Source: Phycisphaerales bacterium
GTDB taxonomy: Bacteria; Planctomycetota; Phycisphaerae; Phycisphaerales; UBA1924
Assembly: GCA_016742075.1 (NCBI GenBank)
Contig: JACVCL010000015.1
Span: forward strand, 1-33,225
Reading direction: 5' to 3'
DNA length: 33,225 nucleotides
Part shown: one piece after another, positions 17,022 to 25,709 of the stretch
Numbering within the stretch: position 1 is the stretch's first letter
Layout: each line of letters starts with the position of its first letter
Notes under the pieces: model-generated
Database searches by the model: none
Told to the model about the DNA's origin: nothing
What the model saw: only the letters and a program-made list of their open reading frames with translations
Position numbers and translations under genes: made by a program

Positions 17022-18380
17022 ATGAAGCTCACCATGGTCGGCACCGGTTACGTCGGACTCGTCACCGGCGTCTGCTTCTCCAACACCGGCAACGACGTGA
17101 TCTGCCTCGACGTCGACCAGCGCAAGATCGAAATCCTCAAAAAGGGTGGCTGCCCCATCTACGAGCCCGGGCTCACCGAGCTGATGGAGAAGAACGTCAA
17201 GGCCGGCCGCCTGCACTTCACCACCGACAAGCAGCAGGCCTATCGCGACGCCGACATGATCTTCATCTGCGTCGGCACGCCCACTGGCAAGAACGGCGAG
17301 ACCGACCTCTCGTACGTGCTCGGCGCCGCAGACGACATCGGCCACATGATCAAGCAGCTCGGCCCCTCCGCCAAGCCCAAGGTGGTCGTGGTCAAGTCGA
17401 CCGTCCCGGTCGGGACCACCCACAAGGTCAAGGACCGCATCCGGGCCATCGTCGGCGACATGCGCTTCCACGTGGCCGACAACCCCGAGTTCCTCAAGGA
17501 AGGCGCCGCGATCAATGACTTCAACTACCCCGACCGCGTCGTCGTCGGTGTCGAGGACGCCTCCGTCGGCGACATGATGCGCGAGCTCTACGCCCCCTTC
17601 GTCCGCCAGGGCAACCCCATCTTCGTGATGGACGTCCGGTCCGCCGAGATGGTCAAGTACGCCAGCAACAACTTCCTGGCCACCAAGATCTCGTTCATCA
17701 ACGAGATGGCCAACCTCTGCGAGGCCCACGGCGCCGACATCGCCCGCGTCCGCGAGGGCATGTGCGCCGACAAGCGCATCGGCAACCAGTTCCTCTACCC
17801 GGGCCTGGGCTACGGCGGCTCCTGCTTCCCCAAGGACACTCTCGCCTGCATCCAGATGGGCAAGCAGTCGGGGGTCGAGACGCAGCTCTCGCAGGCCGTG
17901 CACGACGTGAACCAGCGCCAGCGCCGACGGTTCTTCTCGAAGATCGAAGCCCACTTCGCCGCCCACGGCGGTCTGAAGGGCAAGACCGTGGCCTTCTGGG
18001 GCATCGCCTTCAAGCCCCACACCGACGACATCCGCGAGGCCCCCGCCGTCACACTCGCCGAACTCTGCGGCGCCGCCGGCGCCCAGTGCATCGGCTTCGA
18101 CCCCGTTGCCACCGACAACGTCGAGCGTGAGCAGCCCGGCAAGTTCCATCGCCTGGTCGGCGGGAACGCCGAGAACGGCATGTACGACGTGCTCAAGGGC
18201 GCCCACGCCGTGGTCATCAGCACCGACTGGGACGAGTTCAAGCAGCCCGACTTCGACAAGATGAAGAAGCTCATGGCCGCCCCGACCATCTTCGACGGCC
18301 GCAACCTCTACAAGCTCGACCTCATGCGGCAGCTCGGCTTCACTCACTACTCCGTGGGCCGCTCGCCGGTGGCGCGCTGA
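17022..18380 (+). CDS. ugd: UDP-glucose 6-dehydrogenase
   Basis: This 452-residue enzyme oxidises UDP-glucose to UDP-glucuronate with two NAD+. The N-terminal Rossmann motif is GTGYVGLVTG (7-16) with Asp30 after the second strand. CVGTPTGKNGETDLSYV (83-99), STVPVGTT (126-133) and NPEFLKEGAAINDF (154-167) are standard family blocks. The central helix contains KYASNNFLATKISFINE, and the catalytic thiol is Cys268 in GGSCFPKD. The C-terminal domain has GIAFKPHTDDIREAP and FDGRNLY. Length is typical. GGAG six bases before the ATG supports the start. It is divergent from the epimerase and ends at a strong terminator. Product UDP-glucuronate fits the neighbouring glycosyltransferases in making an acidic polysaccharide. 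Confidence 0.97.
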   Translation: MKLTMVGTGYVGLVTGVCFSNTGNDVICLDVDQRKIEILKKGGCPIYEPGLTELMEKNVKAGRLHFTTDKQQAYRDADMIFICVGTPTGKNGETDLSYVLGAADDIGHMIKQLGPSAKPKVVVVKSTVPVGTTHKVKDRIRAIVGDMRFHVADNPEFLKEGAAINDFNYPDRVVVGVEDASVGDMMRELYAPFVRQGNPIFVMDVRSAEMVKYASNNFLATKISFINEMANLCEAHGADIARVREGMCADKRIGNQFLYPGLGYGGSCFPKDTLACIQMGKQSGVETQLSQAVHDVNQRQRRRFFSKIEAHFAAHGGLKGKTVAFWGIAFKPHTDDIREAPAVTLAELCGAAGAQCIGFDPVATDNVEREQPGKFHRLVGGNAENGMYDVLKGAHAVVISTDWDEFKQPDFDKMKKLMAAPTIFDGRNLYKLDLMRQLGFTHYSVGRSPVAR

Positions 18381-18430
18381 GCCCCCGACGCCGCCCGTTC
18401 CCCCGCTCAGTCCACATGTTCGACACTTCC

Positions 18431-18462
18431 AAGGCCCCGCCGGAACTCCGGCGGGGCCTTTT
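18431..18462 (+). terminator. Intrinsic terminator after ugd
   Basis: A perfect 13-bp stem, AAGGCCCCGCCGG (18431-18443) with CCGGCGGGGCCTT (18448-18460), has a four-base loop, AACT. Its 3' arm runs into a TTTT tract at 18459-18462. Because the arms begin with AA and end with TT it may work in both directions. The tail overlaps the -35 element of the next gene. Confidence 0.85.
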
Positions 18463-18488
18463 GAAATGATGTCATCTCCTGCTAGAAT
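18461..18488 (+). promoter_or_regulatory. Sigma70-type promoter for the small membrane protein gene
   Basis: TTGAAA at 18461-18466 (five of six consensus) and TAGAAT at 18483-18488 (five of six) are 16 bases apart. The ATG follows six bases after the -10 element, so transcription should start at about the ATG itself. This is the best promoter match in the window. Confidence 0.65.
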
Positions 18489-18494
18489 GAAGGC

Positions 18495-18860
18495 ATGAGC
18501 AAGAGTTCGATCCTCGTGCTGGTCCTTCTCATCGTCGGGGTCCTCGGCGGGTTCGTCATCTTCAAGTCTCAGGAGCGCCGGTCGGCGTCCGAGCATCTCC
18601 GCGGTCTGGCCCAGCAGATGATCCGCCCAGTCGCCTTGGAGAAGGACAACCCCGAGTATTTCGCTTTTCTCTTGACCGAGCAACACGACGCGGCCTTCGC
18701 CGCGGTGGCCGGCGGCTACTTGTCGCCGACCAACGTCGACGAGGACCGTTTTCTCAGCGAGCTGCGCCGGCGCATGATCGAGCGCGCCAAGGAGCAGGGG
18801 CGCACCGCCGAGATCCGCTCGCTCACCCGTTTCGCCGAGGCCGAGGCCCAGGGCCGCTAG
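18495..18860 (+). CDS. Small membrane-anchored protein, function unknown
   Basis: This 121-residue protein has one N-terminal membrane anchor (about 5-24, SILVLVLLIVGVLGGFVIF) and a soluble, helical, charged domain. The domain contains LRGLAQQMIRPVALEKDNPEY and a C-terminal segment rich in Glu/Arg (FLSELRRRMIERAKEQGR). The sequence begins right after a strong promoter. The only purine run (AAGG) is one base from the ATG, too close for normal Shine-Dalgarno use, so the mRNA is probably leaderless. It converges on the PilJ-like gene with only six bases between the stops. No family is recognised. Confidence 0.75.
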   Translation: MSKSSILVLVLLIVGVLGGFVIFKSQERRSASEHLRGLAQQMIRPVALEKDNPEYFAFLLTEQHDAAFAAVAGGYLSPTNVDEDRFLSELRRRMIERAKEQGRTAEIRSLTRFAEAEAQGR

Positions 18861-18866
18861 CCCCCG

Positions 18867-19565
18867 CTACTCCACGCGCAGCCGCCGTGGCGCCGCCGAG
18901 GACACCAGCCGCACAGTCTGTGGCACCGCGCCCGTGGAAATCGTCATCTCCGAGGGCACGTTCGGCTCCACGGTGATGTCCACCGTCGCCTTGGTCAGTT
19001 TGGGCCCGATCTCGAACGCCAGTTCGAACTCGGCGCGGCGGACCTCTTCCAGCAGCATCGACTCCTGCGTCGTTCCCGATGCCACGTTGATCCGCACCAG
19101 CCACAGCGCCCCTGCTCCGCTCGGCTGAAACCCCAGGGGCGGCGGGCTTCCCGCCGCGGGCCACGACCGCCGCAGCGCCGCCCGGCCCGGCCAGCGGTGC
19201 TCGACCCGCGTGATCTCGCTCGGGTTCCCCGCCGCGTCCCGCCCCGAGACGTACTCGAAGTAGTCGGCCCGGATCGGGTTCCGCTGGTTGTCGAGGATGT
19301 TGTCCGGCAGCGGGCCGAAGTCGGTGCCGGTGCGGATGAGGCCGAGGATCCGGTCCATCGCGATCCGCGTGACCACTTGGGTCGACGCGCTGTCGCTGGT
19401 CCGTTCGTAGCCCTTGAACGACGCGTCGAGCGCCACCAGCGCCGCCGTCAGCAGCGTGGCGGAGATCGTCAGCGCGATGAGCATCTCGACGAGGCTGAAG
19501 CCCCGCCGCCCGCGGCCTTGGGCTCGCGAGGGGCCGGGCGCAGGGTCATGGCTCGGGTGGTTCAC
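18867..19565 (-). CDS. Prepilin-type protein, PilJ/PilW/GspJ-like
   Basis: From GTG at 19565 the protein has 232 residues. A class III leader (GRGRRG) precedes FSLVEMLIALTISATLLTAALVALD, with predicted prepilin-peptidase cleavage after Gly22 and Glu at mature position 5 (Glu27). The rest is a beta-rich pseudopilin body (YFEYVSGRDAAG, EITRVEHRW, LWLVRINVASG, MLLEEVRRAEFELAFEIG). Minor pilins of this class cap or initiate the pilus or pseudopilus. The start is supported by GAGGAG eight bases upstream, which overlaps the stop region of the PilX-like gene. The open frame continues upstream but is not protein-like. It is last in the pilT-led operon. The family is clear; the choice between T4P and T2SS is not. 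Confidence 0.88.
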   Translation of the reverse strand: MNHPSHDPAPGPSRAQGRGRRGFSLVEMLIALTISATLLTAALVALDASFKGYERTSDSASTQVVTRIAMDRILGLIRTGTDFGPLPDNILDNQRNPIRADYFEYVSGRDAAGNPSEITRVEHRWPGRAALRRSWPAAGSPPPLGFQPSGAGALWLVRINVASGTTQESMLLEEVRRAEFELAFEIGPKLTKATVDITVEPNVPSEMTISTGAVPQTVRLVSSAAPRRLRVE

Positions 19566-19576
19566 GGCGGCGCTCC

Positions 19577-22435
19577 TCAGTTGGTCCCGGTGCCGCTCGG
19601 CACCGCCAGGCGAGACTCTCGGTAGCTGCCCTCCACCGGCAGAATCCGCAGCGGCAGGGCCAGACCGTCGGGGAGCACGGCCGTGGGGTTGGCCAGCAGG
19701 CGCGTGGTGCCGGTGCCGTTCCAGCGGATGGCCCGGCGCACGTACGTCCCGGGGCTGATCGACGCGTCGTTGTCGGGCACGCCGTCGAACCACCAGTCCT
19801 CCATACGCCCGCCCGCCGCGGCCACCGTGATCAGGTTGCCGTTCGCGTCGCGGGCCGAGTCCCAGCCGATGTCCAGCTGCCCGTCGCCGTCGAGGTCCGA
19901 GAGGCGAGAGAGGTCGATGCCCTCCTTGTCCCCGTCGCGCGAGTCGATGAACCCGATCGTCACGTTGTAGTCTGCCGGGTTGCCCACCGGGTCGCCGTAC
20001 ATCGAGAGCGGCGCCTGCCCGCGCACGGGGTTGAACGTCGACATCAGGATGCCGTTGATCGACGCGTTGCCCCGCACGTCGAGCACGCCCGCCACGATCG
20101 CCCCGTTCAGGTTCACGTCCTGGGTCGGCGGCGGGTTGATGCTCCCGATGTCCACCGACATGTTCGGGGCCATCAGCGAGCTCTTGCGGATCTCATCCAG
20201 GCTCGACGGATCGGGGTTGAGCGCCGGGTCGTTGGGGTTGGCCGGGTTCTTGTCGGTGAACTTCGTCGACCCCGTGAACTGCAGCTTGTTGCGGGTCTGC
20301 AGGAATACCCGCGGCATGTCGCTCACCACCGAGCCCACGATCGTGCAGTCGTGGAAGCGGATGTTGTTCGAGATCAGCTTGGTGTTCGTGCACCGCTGCG
20401 GCCGCGCGCCCGAGCCGTCCAGGTTCACGTTCACCATCAGCGGCGGCGGCAGGCGGTCGTAGCCGGGCGCCCCGGGCTGGCTGTAGCTCTGGTCCAGCTG
20501 CGCCGGGCTCTGCGCCGGCGGCGGTGGATACTTGAACACCAGGAGGCCCGTCGAGGCGCTCCGCTGCTGCTCGCCGTAGAACACGAACGAGGGGTGGCTG
20601 TTATCCGTGTACGTCTCCACCCGCGTCACACCCACGAACGTGCAGTTCACGAACAGCCCGTTGTTGCCCATCGGGATCGTGACGTTCTTGAACGTCATGT
20701 TCTCGTACACCGGCCGCACGAACCAGTCGGCCGGCGTCGACGAGCCGAACGGCGTCGACTCGATCCGCGTCGGGGGCGTCCACCCCGGGCCCTTCTGCGC
20801 CTCCACCTGCTGGCGGAACGTCACCGCGTTGGCGTCGGCGATCGCCCGCAGCGCCGCCGCGGCGTCCGTGAAGCTCTGATCGTCGACCGTCGGGATCTCC
20901 CCATCGCGCTGCCCGAACGCCACCGGCGACTGCCCGCCCGACGGACGCACCGGCCCCTGGACGTATTTCGTGTAGCTGCCCACCGTCGCGCCCGACGAGT
21001 CCTTGGAAGCCTCCCACGTCGCCCGGCTGGCCCGCAGCTGGATGGTGCCGCGGATCTTGAAGTACGGATCGCGGTAGTCCAGCACGCCGTCGCGGTACCC
21101 AAGGGCGATGTCGTCCGGGTCGATGTCGTTGACGTCCCTCGTGCCGTCGCGGTTGTTGTCCGGGAAGGTCGAGTAGTCCCACACGCCGTTGGTCAGCTTG
21201 CCGTTCCACTTGCCGTTGCGGTTGCGGTCGGGCATCACCGAGTCGATCAGCAGCGCCAGGCGGTCATCGCGCGTAAAGTCGCTCGGCAGCCCCGCGTTGG
21301 GCGTGCCGCGCTTGAGCGCGTCCGACAGCACCACCTGCGTCGTCCCCGGCCGCGCGAAGTGCTTCAGGAAGATGTCATAGTCATCGACGTACCCGTCACG
21401 GGTCATGTCGGTGAAGGCGTTGGAGGGGCCGGTATCGTTGCCGTAGCGGTTGCTGTTGATCGCGTTCAGCCCCAGCGACTCGCGCGGGTGGCCCACGCGC
21501 AGGCGGTTGTCGCCGTCGGTGTCGTACGTGCGGCAGGCCGCGAAAAAGTCGTCGAGCTTGCGGTCGAGCACCGGGTCCAGCCCGTAAAAGTCCGAGCGCA
21601 CGGTGATCGGCGGGCCGTCGAGCTGCCCGGGCGTGATCGACTGGCTGTTGAAGTTCACCGCCACCTGCCCCTCCACCACCGCCCCGCGCCCGATCTGCAC
21701 CGACTGGCTGCTCACCAGCGCGTAGTCCACCCGCTTGGAGACCTGGAACTTCTGCTGCGCCGTCCGCGACACCCACCGCTCGCGCACCGGGTCCCAGTCG
21801 TAGCCCGTCGCCGCCACCGTGATCTGCCCGCCGCTGTCCGGGGGGCTGTAGGTGATCTGCGCCGCCGTCACCGCGTTCCCCTGGCTGTCGCGCGTCAGCA
21901 CGATCGGCTCGGCCACCAGCCAGCCGTCGGCCGCACGCGGCAGCGAGATCGCCCGCTCGCCGGCGCTCTGCCCGATCAGGCCCGAGTCCGGGTCGGCATC
22001 GTGCTGGTTCCGCAGCGCTTCGAGAATGTTCCGCGCCGCGGGGTTCTCGGCCCGCCCGTACGCCGGCGGCTGGATCGTCACCCGCGGCGCCGTGGGGATC
22101 GTCCCGTTCCACAGCGTCCTCACGTACGCCGCGTCCACCACTCCCTTGGCCACCCGGAACCGCATCCCCGCCTCGCGCAGGCGCGACTCGGCCAGCCCCA
22201 TCCCCGTGTCCGCTGCCCCCTGCGCCCGCACCACGTGCAGGTGGCTCGCCGCCGCCCGCAGGTTGCCCTGGCTCACCACCGCCATCGCGGCCGCCAGCGA
22301 GCCGAACAGCACGAGGAACATCATTCCCAGAATGCCCACCACGCCGCGCCGCGTCACACGCAGCCGGCCCGGCCCGCGGGCACCCCCGGTCCGCCCCGAC
22401 CCACCGCCATTGATCATCCGCAGCAGCCCCATCAT
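19577..22435 (-). CDS. Large PilX-like pilus-assembly protein with Ca2+-loop motifs
   Basis: From ATG at 22435 the protein has 952 residues, far larger than ordinary PilX (roughly 200). The N-terminus has RRG followed by VVGILGMMFLVLFGSLAAAMAVVSQ (about 32-56), then the PilX-like helix NLRAAASHLHVVRAQGAADTGMGLAESRL. It lacks the prepilin Glu5. Asp/Asn-rich loops resembling EF-hand or dockerin-type calcium sites lie at 305-315 (DTDGDNRLRVG), 343-357 (DMTRDGYVDDYDIFL), 403-412, 426-438 and near the C-terminus (DLDGDGQLDIG). Large beta-rich sections follow. GAGGAG lies shortly before the first ATG. It sits between the PilV-like and PilJ-like genes. A calcium-dependent, PilY1-like surface role is inference. 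The much longer open frame upstream of the ATG is rejected. Confidence 0.82.
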   Translation of the reverse strand: MMGLLRMINGGGSGRTGGARGPGRLRVTRRGVVGILGMMFLVLFGSLAAAMAVVSQGNLRAAASHLHVVRAQGAADTGMGLAESRLREAGMRFRVAKGVVDAAYVRTLWNGTIPTAPRVTIQPPAYGRAENPAARNILEALRNQHDADPDSGLIGQSAGERAISLPRAADGWLVAEPIVLTRDSQGNAVTAAQITYSPPDSGGQITVAATGYDWDPVRERWVSRTAQQKFQVSKRVDYALVSSQSVQIGRGAVVEGQVAVNFNSQSITPGQLDGPPITVRSDFYGLDPVLDRKLDDFFAACRTYDTDGDNRLRVGHPRESLGLNAINSNRYGNDTGPSNAFTDMTRDGYVDDYDIFLKHFARPGTTQVVLSDALKRGTPNAGLPSDFTRDDRLALLIDSVMPDRNRNGKWNGKLTNGVWDYSTFPDNNRDGTRDVNDIDPDDIALGYRDGVLDYRDPYFKIRGTIQLRASRATWEASKDSSGATVGSYTKYVQGPVRPSGGQSPVAFGQRDGEIPTVDDQSFTDAAAALRAIADANAVTFRQQVEAQKGPGWTPPTRIESTPFGSSTPADWFVRPVYENMTFKNVTIPMGNNGLFVNCTFVGVTRVETYTDNSHPSFVFYGEQQRSASTGLLVFKYPPPPAQSPAQLDQSYSQPGAPGYDRLPPPLMVNVNLDGSGARPQRCTNTKLISNNIRFHDCTIVGSVVSDMPRVFLQTRNKLQFTGSTKFTDKNPANPNDPALNPDPSSLDEIRKSSLMAPNMSVDIGSINPPPTQDVNLNGAIVAGVLDVRGNASINGILMSTFNPVRGQAPLSMYGDPVGNPADYNVTIGFIDSRDGDKEGIDLSRLSDLDGDGQLDIGWDSARDANGNLITVAAAGGRMEDWWFDGVPDNDASISPGTYVRRAIRWNGTGTTRLLANPTAVLPDGLALPLRILPVEGSYRESRLAVPSGTGTN

Positions 22436-22575
22436 CGCCCGGCTCCTCGCGCCTCCGACACCAACCATCCGACCCGGTTCCCCGCAACCTCCCGCCGACC
22501 CCTCCGGCAACACGCCCCCGGCACAATCCCGATCGAACACCGGGGACGCCCGGCCCGCGGCCGTCGCCGCGCAGG

Positions 22576-23304
22576 TCAAGGCGGCACCACCCACGACACC
22601 GTCGTCACCGCCGGCGCCTGCTGCTCCCACACCCCCTGGTAGAGGATCGTGACCGTCACCCGGAAGGGGTACTGGTCCACCGCCCGCACGCCCGGCACGC
22701 TCTCGCCGTTGGGGACCACCCGAGTCAGGTCGGCGGGGTCCACCTTCTGCACGCGGATGATCTGCGTCCAGCCCTCCATCGGCACGGCCGCGGCGTCCCC
22801 GCCGGGCACCGCGACGGTCCGCACGTTGCCGTCCCAGTCCACTTCGTTGATCACCTCGCCCGAGGCGTTCACCGGCCCGCGGAACCGCCGGGCCATCGGA
22901 AAGCCGTCGGGCAGCACCGTCGCCGAGCCCAGCACCACGCCGTCGAGCTGCACGATCGAGCGGACGTCCGCCAGGCTCTGCACCGACGCGTCGGGGCCCC
23001 ACCCCACCAGCGAGTTCGGGTCGTTGGGGCTCGAGAGGTACAGGCCGGTGCGGCTCGTGTCGATCCGCGGCAGCGCCCGCGTGAACTCGCGCACCTCGTT
23101 GGCCAAGTACGCCGCCGTCGAGGCGTGCGTCGACCACAGGTTCTGGTACGTGAACTGCCTCTGGGCGCCCATCACGGCCAGCACGCCGACGGAGATGATC
23201 GTCAGCGCCAGCAGCGTCTCGAGCAGCGTGAAGCCCCGACTACGACGGCCGGGCCGGCGCGGCCGGGTCGTGCGACGAGCGTCGATGGGTGCGAAACCGA
23301 CCAT
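22576..23304 (-). CDS. Prepilin-type protein, PilV/GspI-like
   Basis: This 242-residue protein has a basic leader (RRPGRRSRG) and the prepilin motif GFTLLETLLALTIISVGVLAVMGAQ. Predicted cleavage is after Gly24, with Glu29 at mature position 5. The body is beta-rich with PilV-like features (TGLYLSS, VSWVVPP). The ATG at 23304 is chosen because GGAGAGGG lies eight bases upstream; another ATG at 23337 would lengthen the leader by 11 residues. The gene lies in the pilT-pilC operon, 75 bases after pilC and 140 bases before the PilX-like gene. It should be a minor pilin or pseudopilin. Confidence 0.88.
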   Translation of the reverse strand: MVGFAPIDARRTTRPRRPGRRSRGFTLLETLLALTIISVGVLAVMGAQRQFTYQNLWSTHASTAAYLANEVREFTRALPRIDTSRTGLYLSSPNDPNSLVGWGPDASVQSLADVRSIVQLDGVVLGSATVLPDGFPMARRFRGPVNASGEVINEVDWDGNVRTVAVPGGDAAAVPMEGWTQIIRVQKVDPADLTRVVPNGESVPGVRAVDQYPFRVTVTILYQGVWEQQAPAVTTVSWVVPP

Positions 23305-23379
23305 GGACCGTGCCCTCTCCACGCCCGGGCCGCGCACGCGGCATCCGGGCGAGACTGCGCCTCCGGAGAGGGATATCGG

Positions 23380-24606
23380 CTACCGCACGATCTGACTCAT
23401 CTTGAAGATGGGGAGGATAATCGCCATCGCGATGAACCCGACCACCGAGCCCATAACCACGATCATGATCGGCTCGATCATGCTGGTCACGGCCTTGATC
23501 GCCTCGCGCAGCTGCTTGGCGTAGTACTGCGCCACCTCGTCGAGAACCTCGCCGAGCTTACCGGACTCCTCGCCCGCCCCGATCATCTGCACCACCGCGT
23601 GCGGCAGGAGCGTCGACTGCTGCAGCGGCTGCGTGATCTTCTTGCCCTGCTTCACCGCCGAGTACACGTCGCGCCACAGCCGCTTGTACAGCACGTTGCC
23701 CGAGATGTCGCCCGTGATCGCGATCGTGTCGAGCATCGGCACGCCCGCGTTGATCAGCTCGCCCATCGTCTGCAGCGACCGGCTGATGTACAGCGCCCGG
23801 AACATCCGCTTCACCAGCGGCACCGCCAGCTTCACCTTGTCCCACCACACCGAGCCGACCTCGGTCCGGATGAACACCACGAACCCCACGCCCAGCCCCA
23901 CCACCGCCAGCAGCAGCAGGATCCACTGGTTCCGCACGAACGCCGACAGCTCCATCAGGAACGTCGTCGCCCAGGGCAGCACGTCCTCTTTGCCGCGGAA
24001 CACCACCGCGAACTTCGGGAGCACGAACGTGAGCAGGAAAATCGTCACACCCACCGCCATCGTCGCGATGATCCCCGGGTAGATCATCGCCCCCACCACC
24101 ATCTTCTTGGTCTCGATCTGCTGCGCCGTGTACGCGGCGATTCGGTCCAACATCTTCCCGAAGCTGCCCGACATCTCGGACGCCCGCACCATGTTCACGT
24201 ACAGCGGGTTGAAGAGCTTGGGGTGCCGCGACAGCGCCTCCGAGAACTGCTTGCCCGACTCCACGTCGGTCTTCAGCCCCGTGATGATCTGCCTGAACCG
24301 CGCGTGCTCGGTCTGCTCCGCGATCCCCTCCAGCGCCGCCCGGATGCCGATGCCCGCCCGCACCATGACCGCCAGCTGGGTCGTGAAGTCCAGCACGTGC
24401 TTCATCGTCACGCGCCCGGAGTTCAGCTCCTTCAGCTTCGCCAGCAGCGCGCCGCGGTCGATCCCCTGCGCCAGCGGCGTCAGCCCCAGCACGTGGTGAC
24501 CCTGGGCGCGCAGCAGCCCGGCCGCCGTCGCGGCGTTCTCCGCCGCCAGGACGCCCACCTGCGTCTCCCCGCGCGCGGTCCTCACTTGATAGCGGTAACT
24601 GGGCAT
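23380..24606 (-). CDS. pilC: Type IV pilus / type II secretion inner-membrane platform protein
   Basis: This 408-residue protein has the PilC/GspF layout. A short N-terminal domain (YRYQVRTARGETQVG) is followed by the first T2SSF repeat (about 68-192, with FTTQLAVMVRAGI, ESGKQFSEAL and NMVRASEMSGSFGKML) and a membrane segment (YPGIIATMAVGVTIFLLTFVLPKF). A second T2SSF repeat (about 270-395) contains FRALYISRSLQTMGELINAGVPMLDTI and MIGAGEESGKLGEVLDEVAQYY, then the final membrane segment. It links the cytoplasmic ATPases to the pilus or pseudopilus. It lies 47 bases downstream of pilT. No strong Shine-Dalgarno is visible. The choice between PilC and GspF follows the PilT neighbour. Confidence 0.95.
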   Translation of the reverse strand: MPSYRYQVRTARGETQVGVLAAENAATAAGLLRAQGHHVLGLTPLAQGIDRGALLAKLKELNSGRVTMKHVLDFTTQLAVMVRAGIGIRAALEGIAEQTEHARFRQIITGLKTDVESGKQFSEALSRHPKLFNPLYVNMVRASEMSGSFGKMLDRIAAYTAQQIETKKMVVGAMIYPGIIATMAVGVTIFLLTFVLPKFAVVFRGKEDVLPWATTFLMELSAFVRNQWILLLLAVVGLGVGFVVFIRTEVGSVWWDKVKLAVPLVKRMFRALYISRSLQTMGELINAGVPMLDTIAITGDISGNVLYKRLWRDVYSAVKQGKKITQPLQQSTLLPHAVVQMIGAGEESGKLGEVLDEVAQYYAKQLREAIKAVTSMIEPIMIVVMGSVVGFIAMAIILPIFKMSQIVR

Positions 24607-24653
24607 GGCTCAGGGCTCGCGGATCATCGGTCGGGGGAACAACGGCCGGCGCC

Positions 24654-25709
24654 TCACGCGGCCAGCTGACGCTCGAGCTTCTCCGGGTACGCCGCCGACG
24701 CGATCGCGTCGTCGCGGTCGATCATCCCGTTGAAATACAGCTCGGCGATCGACGCGTCCAGGCTCCGCATACCCAGCGCGCGGTTGGTCTCGATCACGTT
24801 GGCGATCTCAAACGTCCGCGCCTCGCGGATGATGTTCCGCACCGCCGGGGTGCACAGCAGCACCTCCACCGCCGGAACCATGCCCGGCTGGTCCACGCGC
24901 TTGAACAGCGTCTGGCTCACCACGGCCTGCAGCGTGTTCGCCAGCATCGCCCGGATCTGGTTCTGCTGGCCGCTCGGGTACATGTCGATGATGCGCTCCA
25001 CCGTCTGCGAAGCGTTCACCGTGTGCAGCGTCGACAGCACCAGGTGGCCCGTCTCGGCCGCCGTCATCGCCAGCGCCGTCGTGTCCAGGTCGCGCATCTC
25101 GCCCACCAGGATGATGTCCGGGTCCTGACGCAGCGCGTGCTTCAGCGCGCTCGCGAAACTCGGCATGTCCTGGCCCAGCTCGCGCTGCTCGATCAGCGAG
25201 TGGTGGCTCTCGAAGATGTACTCCGTCGGGTCCTCCAGCGTGATGATGTGCTTCTGGTACCGCTCGTTCATCGCCTGGATCATCGCCGCCAGCGTCGTCG
25301 ATTTGCCCGAGCCCGTCTCGCCCGTCACCAGCACCAGCCCGCGCGGCAGGTACGTCAGACGCCCGATCACCTCCGGCATGCTCAGCTTCGCCAGCGGCGG
25401 AACCTTGCTCTTCACCGCGCGCATCGCGATGCCCACCACGCCACGCTGCATGTGCGCGTTCACGCGGTAGCGGCCCAGCCCCTGCACCGCGTACGAAAAG
25501 TCCGAGTCCTTGGTCTTCTCGAAGTTGGCCAGCGCCTCTTTCGACGCCATGTGCCGCACGATGTTCAGCGCCGCCTCCGGCGTCACCACCGGCGCGTCCA
25601 TCGGCGTCATCACCGTGTGCACCCGCATCACCGGCGGGTGCCCCGCCACGATGTGGATGTCCGACGCGTCGTGCTGAGCCGCCGTCCGCAGGATCTGGTC
25701 GATGTCCAT
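24654..25709 (-). CDS. pilT: Type IV pilus retraction-type ATPase PilT
   Basis: This 351-residue cytosolic hexameric ATPase starts with the PilT-type N-terminus DIDQILRTAAQHDASDIHIVAG. Walker A is GETGSGKST at 130-138, the Asp box holds ITLEDPTEYIF (about 156-166), Walker B is DIILVGEMRD (198-207), and the His box is TGHLVLSTLHT (220-230). The AIRNLIRE-like helix appears as AVRNIIREAR. Length and motifs match PilT rather than the longer PilB/GspE, which carries a zinc site. The ATG at 25709 has GGAGAGGA eight bases upstream; the open frame continues 5' but is Gly/Pro-rich. pilT leads the operon with pilC and three prepilin-like genes. No PilB or GspE gene is visible. Confidence 0.95.
   Translation of the reverse strand: MDIDQILRTAAQHDASDIHIVAGHPPVMRVHTVMTPMDAPVVTPEAALNIVRHMASKEALANFEKTKDSDFSYAVQGLGRYRVNAHMQRGVVGIAMRAVKSKVPPLAKLSMPEVIGRLTYLPRGLVLVTGETGSGKSTTLAAMIQAMNERYQKHIITLEDPTEYIFESHHSLIEQRELGQDMPSFASALKHALRQDPDIILVGEMRDLDTTALAMTAAETGHLVLSTLHTVNASQTVERIIDMYPSGQQNQIRAMLANTLQAVVSQTLFKRVDQPGMVPAVEVLLCTPAVRNIIREARTFEIANVIETNRALGMRSLDASIAELYFNGMIDRDDAIASAAYPEKLERQLAA

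Noticed and set aside
16494-18686. 730-codon minus-strand frame opposite ugd
   Set aside because: Antisense to a fully conserved UDP-glucose dehydrogenase; composition biased to Ala, Val, Asp and His.
20351-22642. 763-codon plus-strand frame opposite the PilX-like gene
   Set aside because: Arg/His/Val-rich shadow with no recognisable fold or start signal.
22436-23137. Upstream extension of the PilX-like frame
   Set aside because: The 234 extra codons overlap the PilV-like gene and are not protein-like; ATG at 22435 has a proper GAGGAG site.
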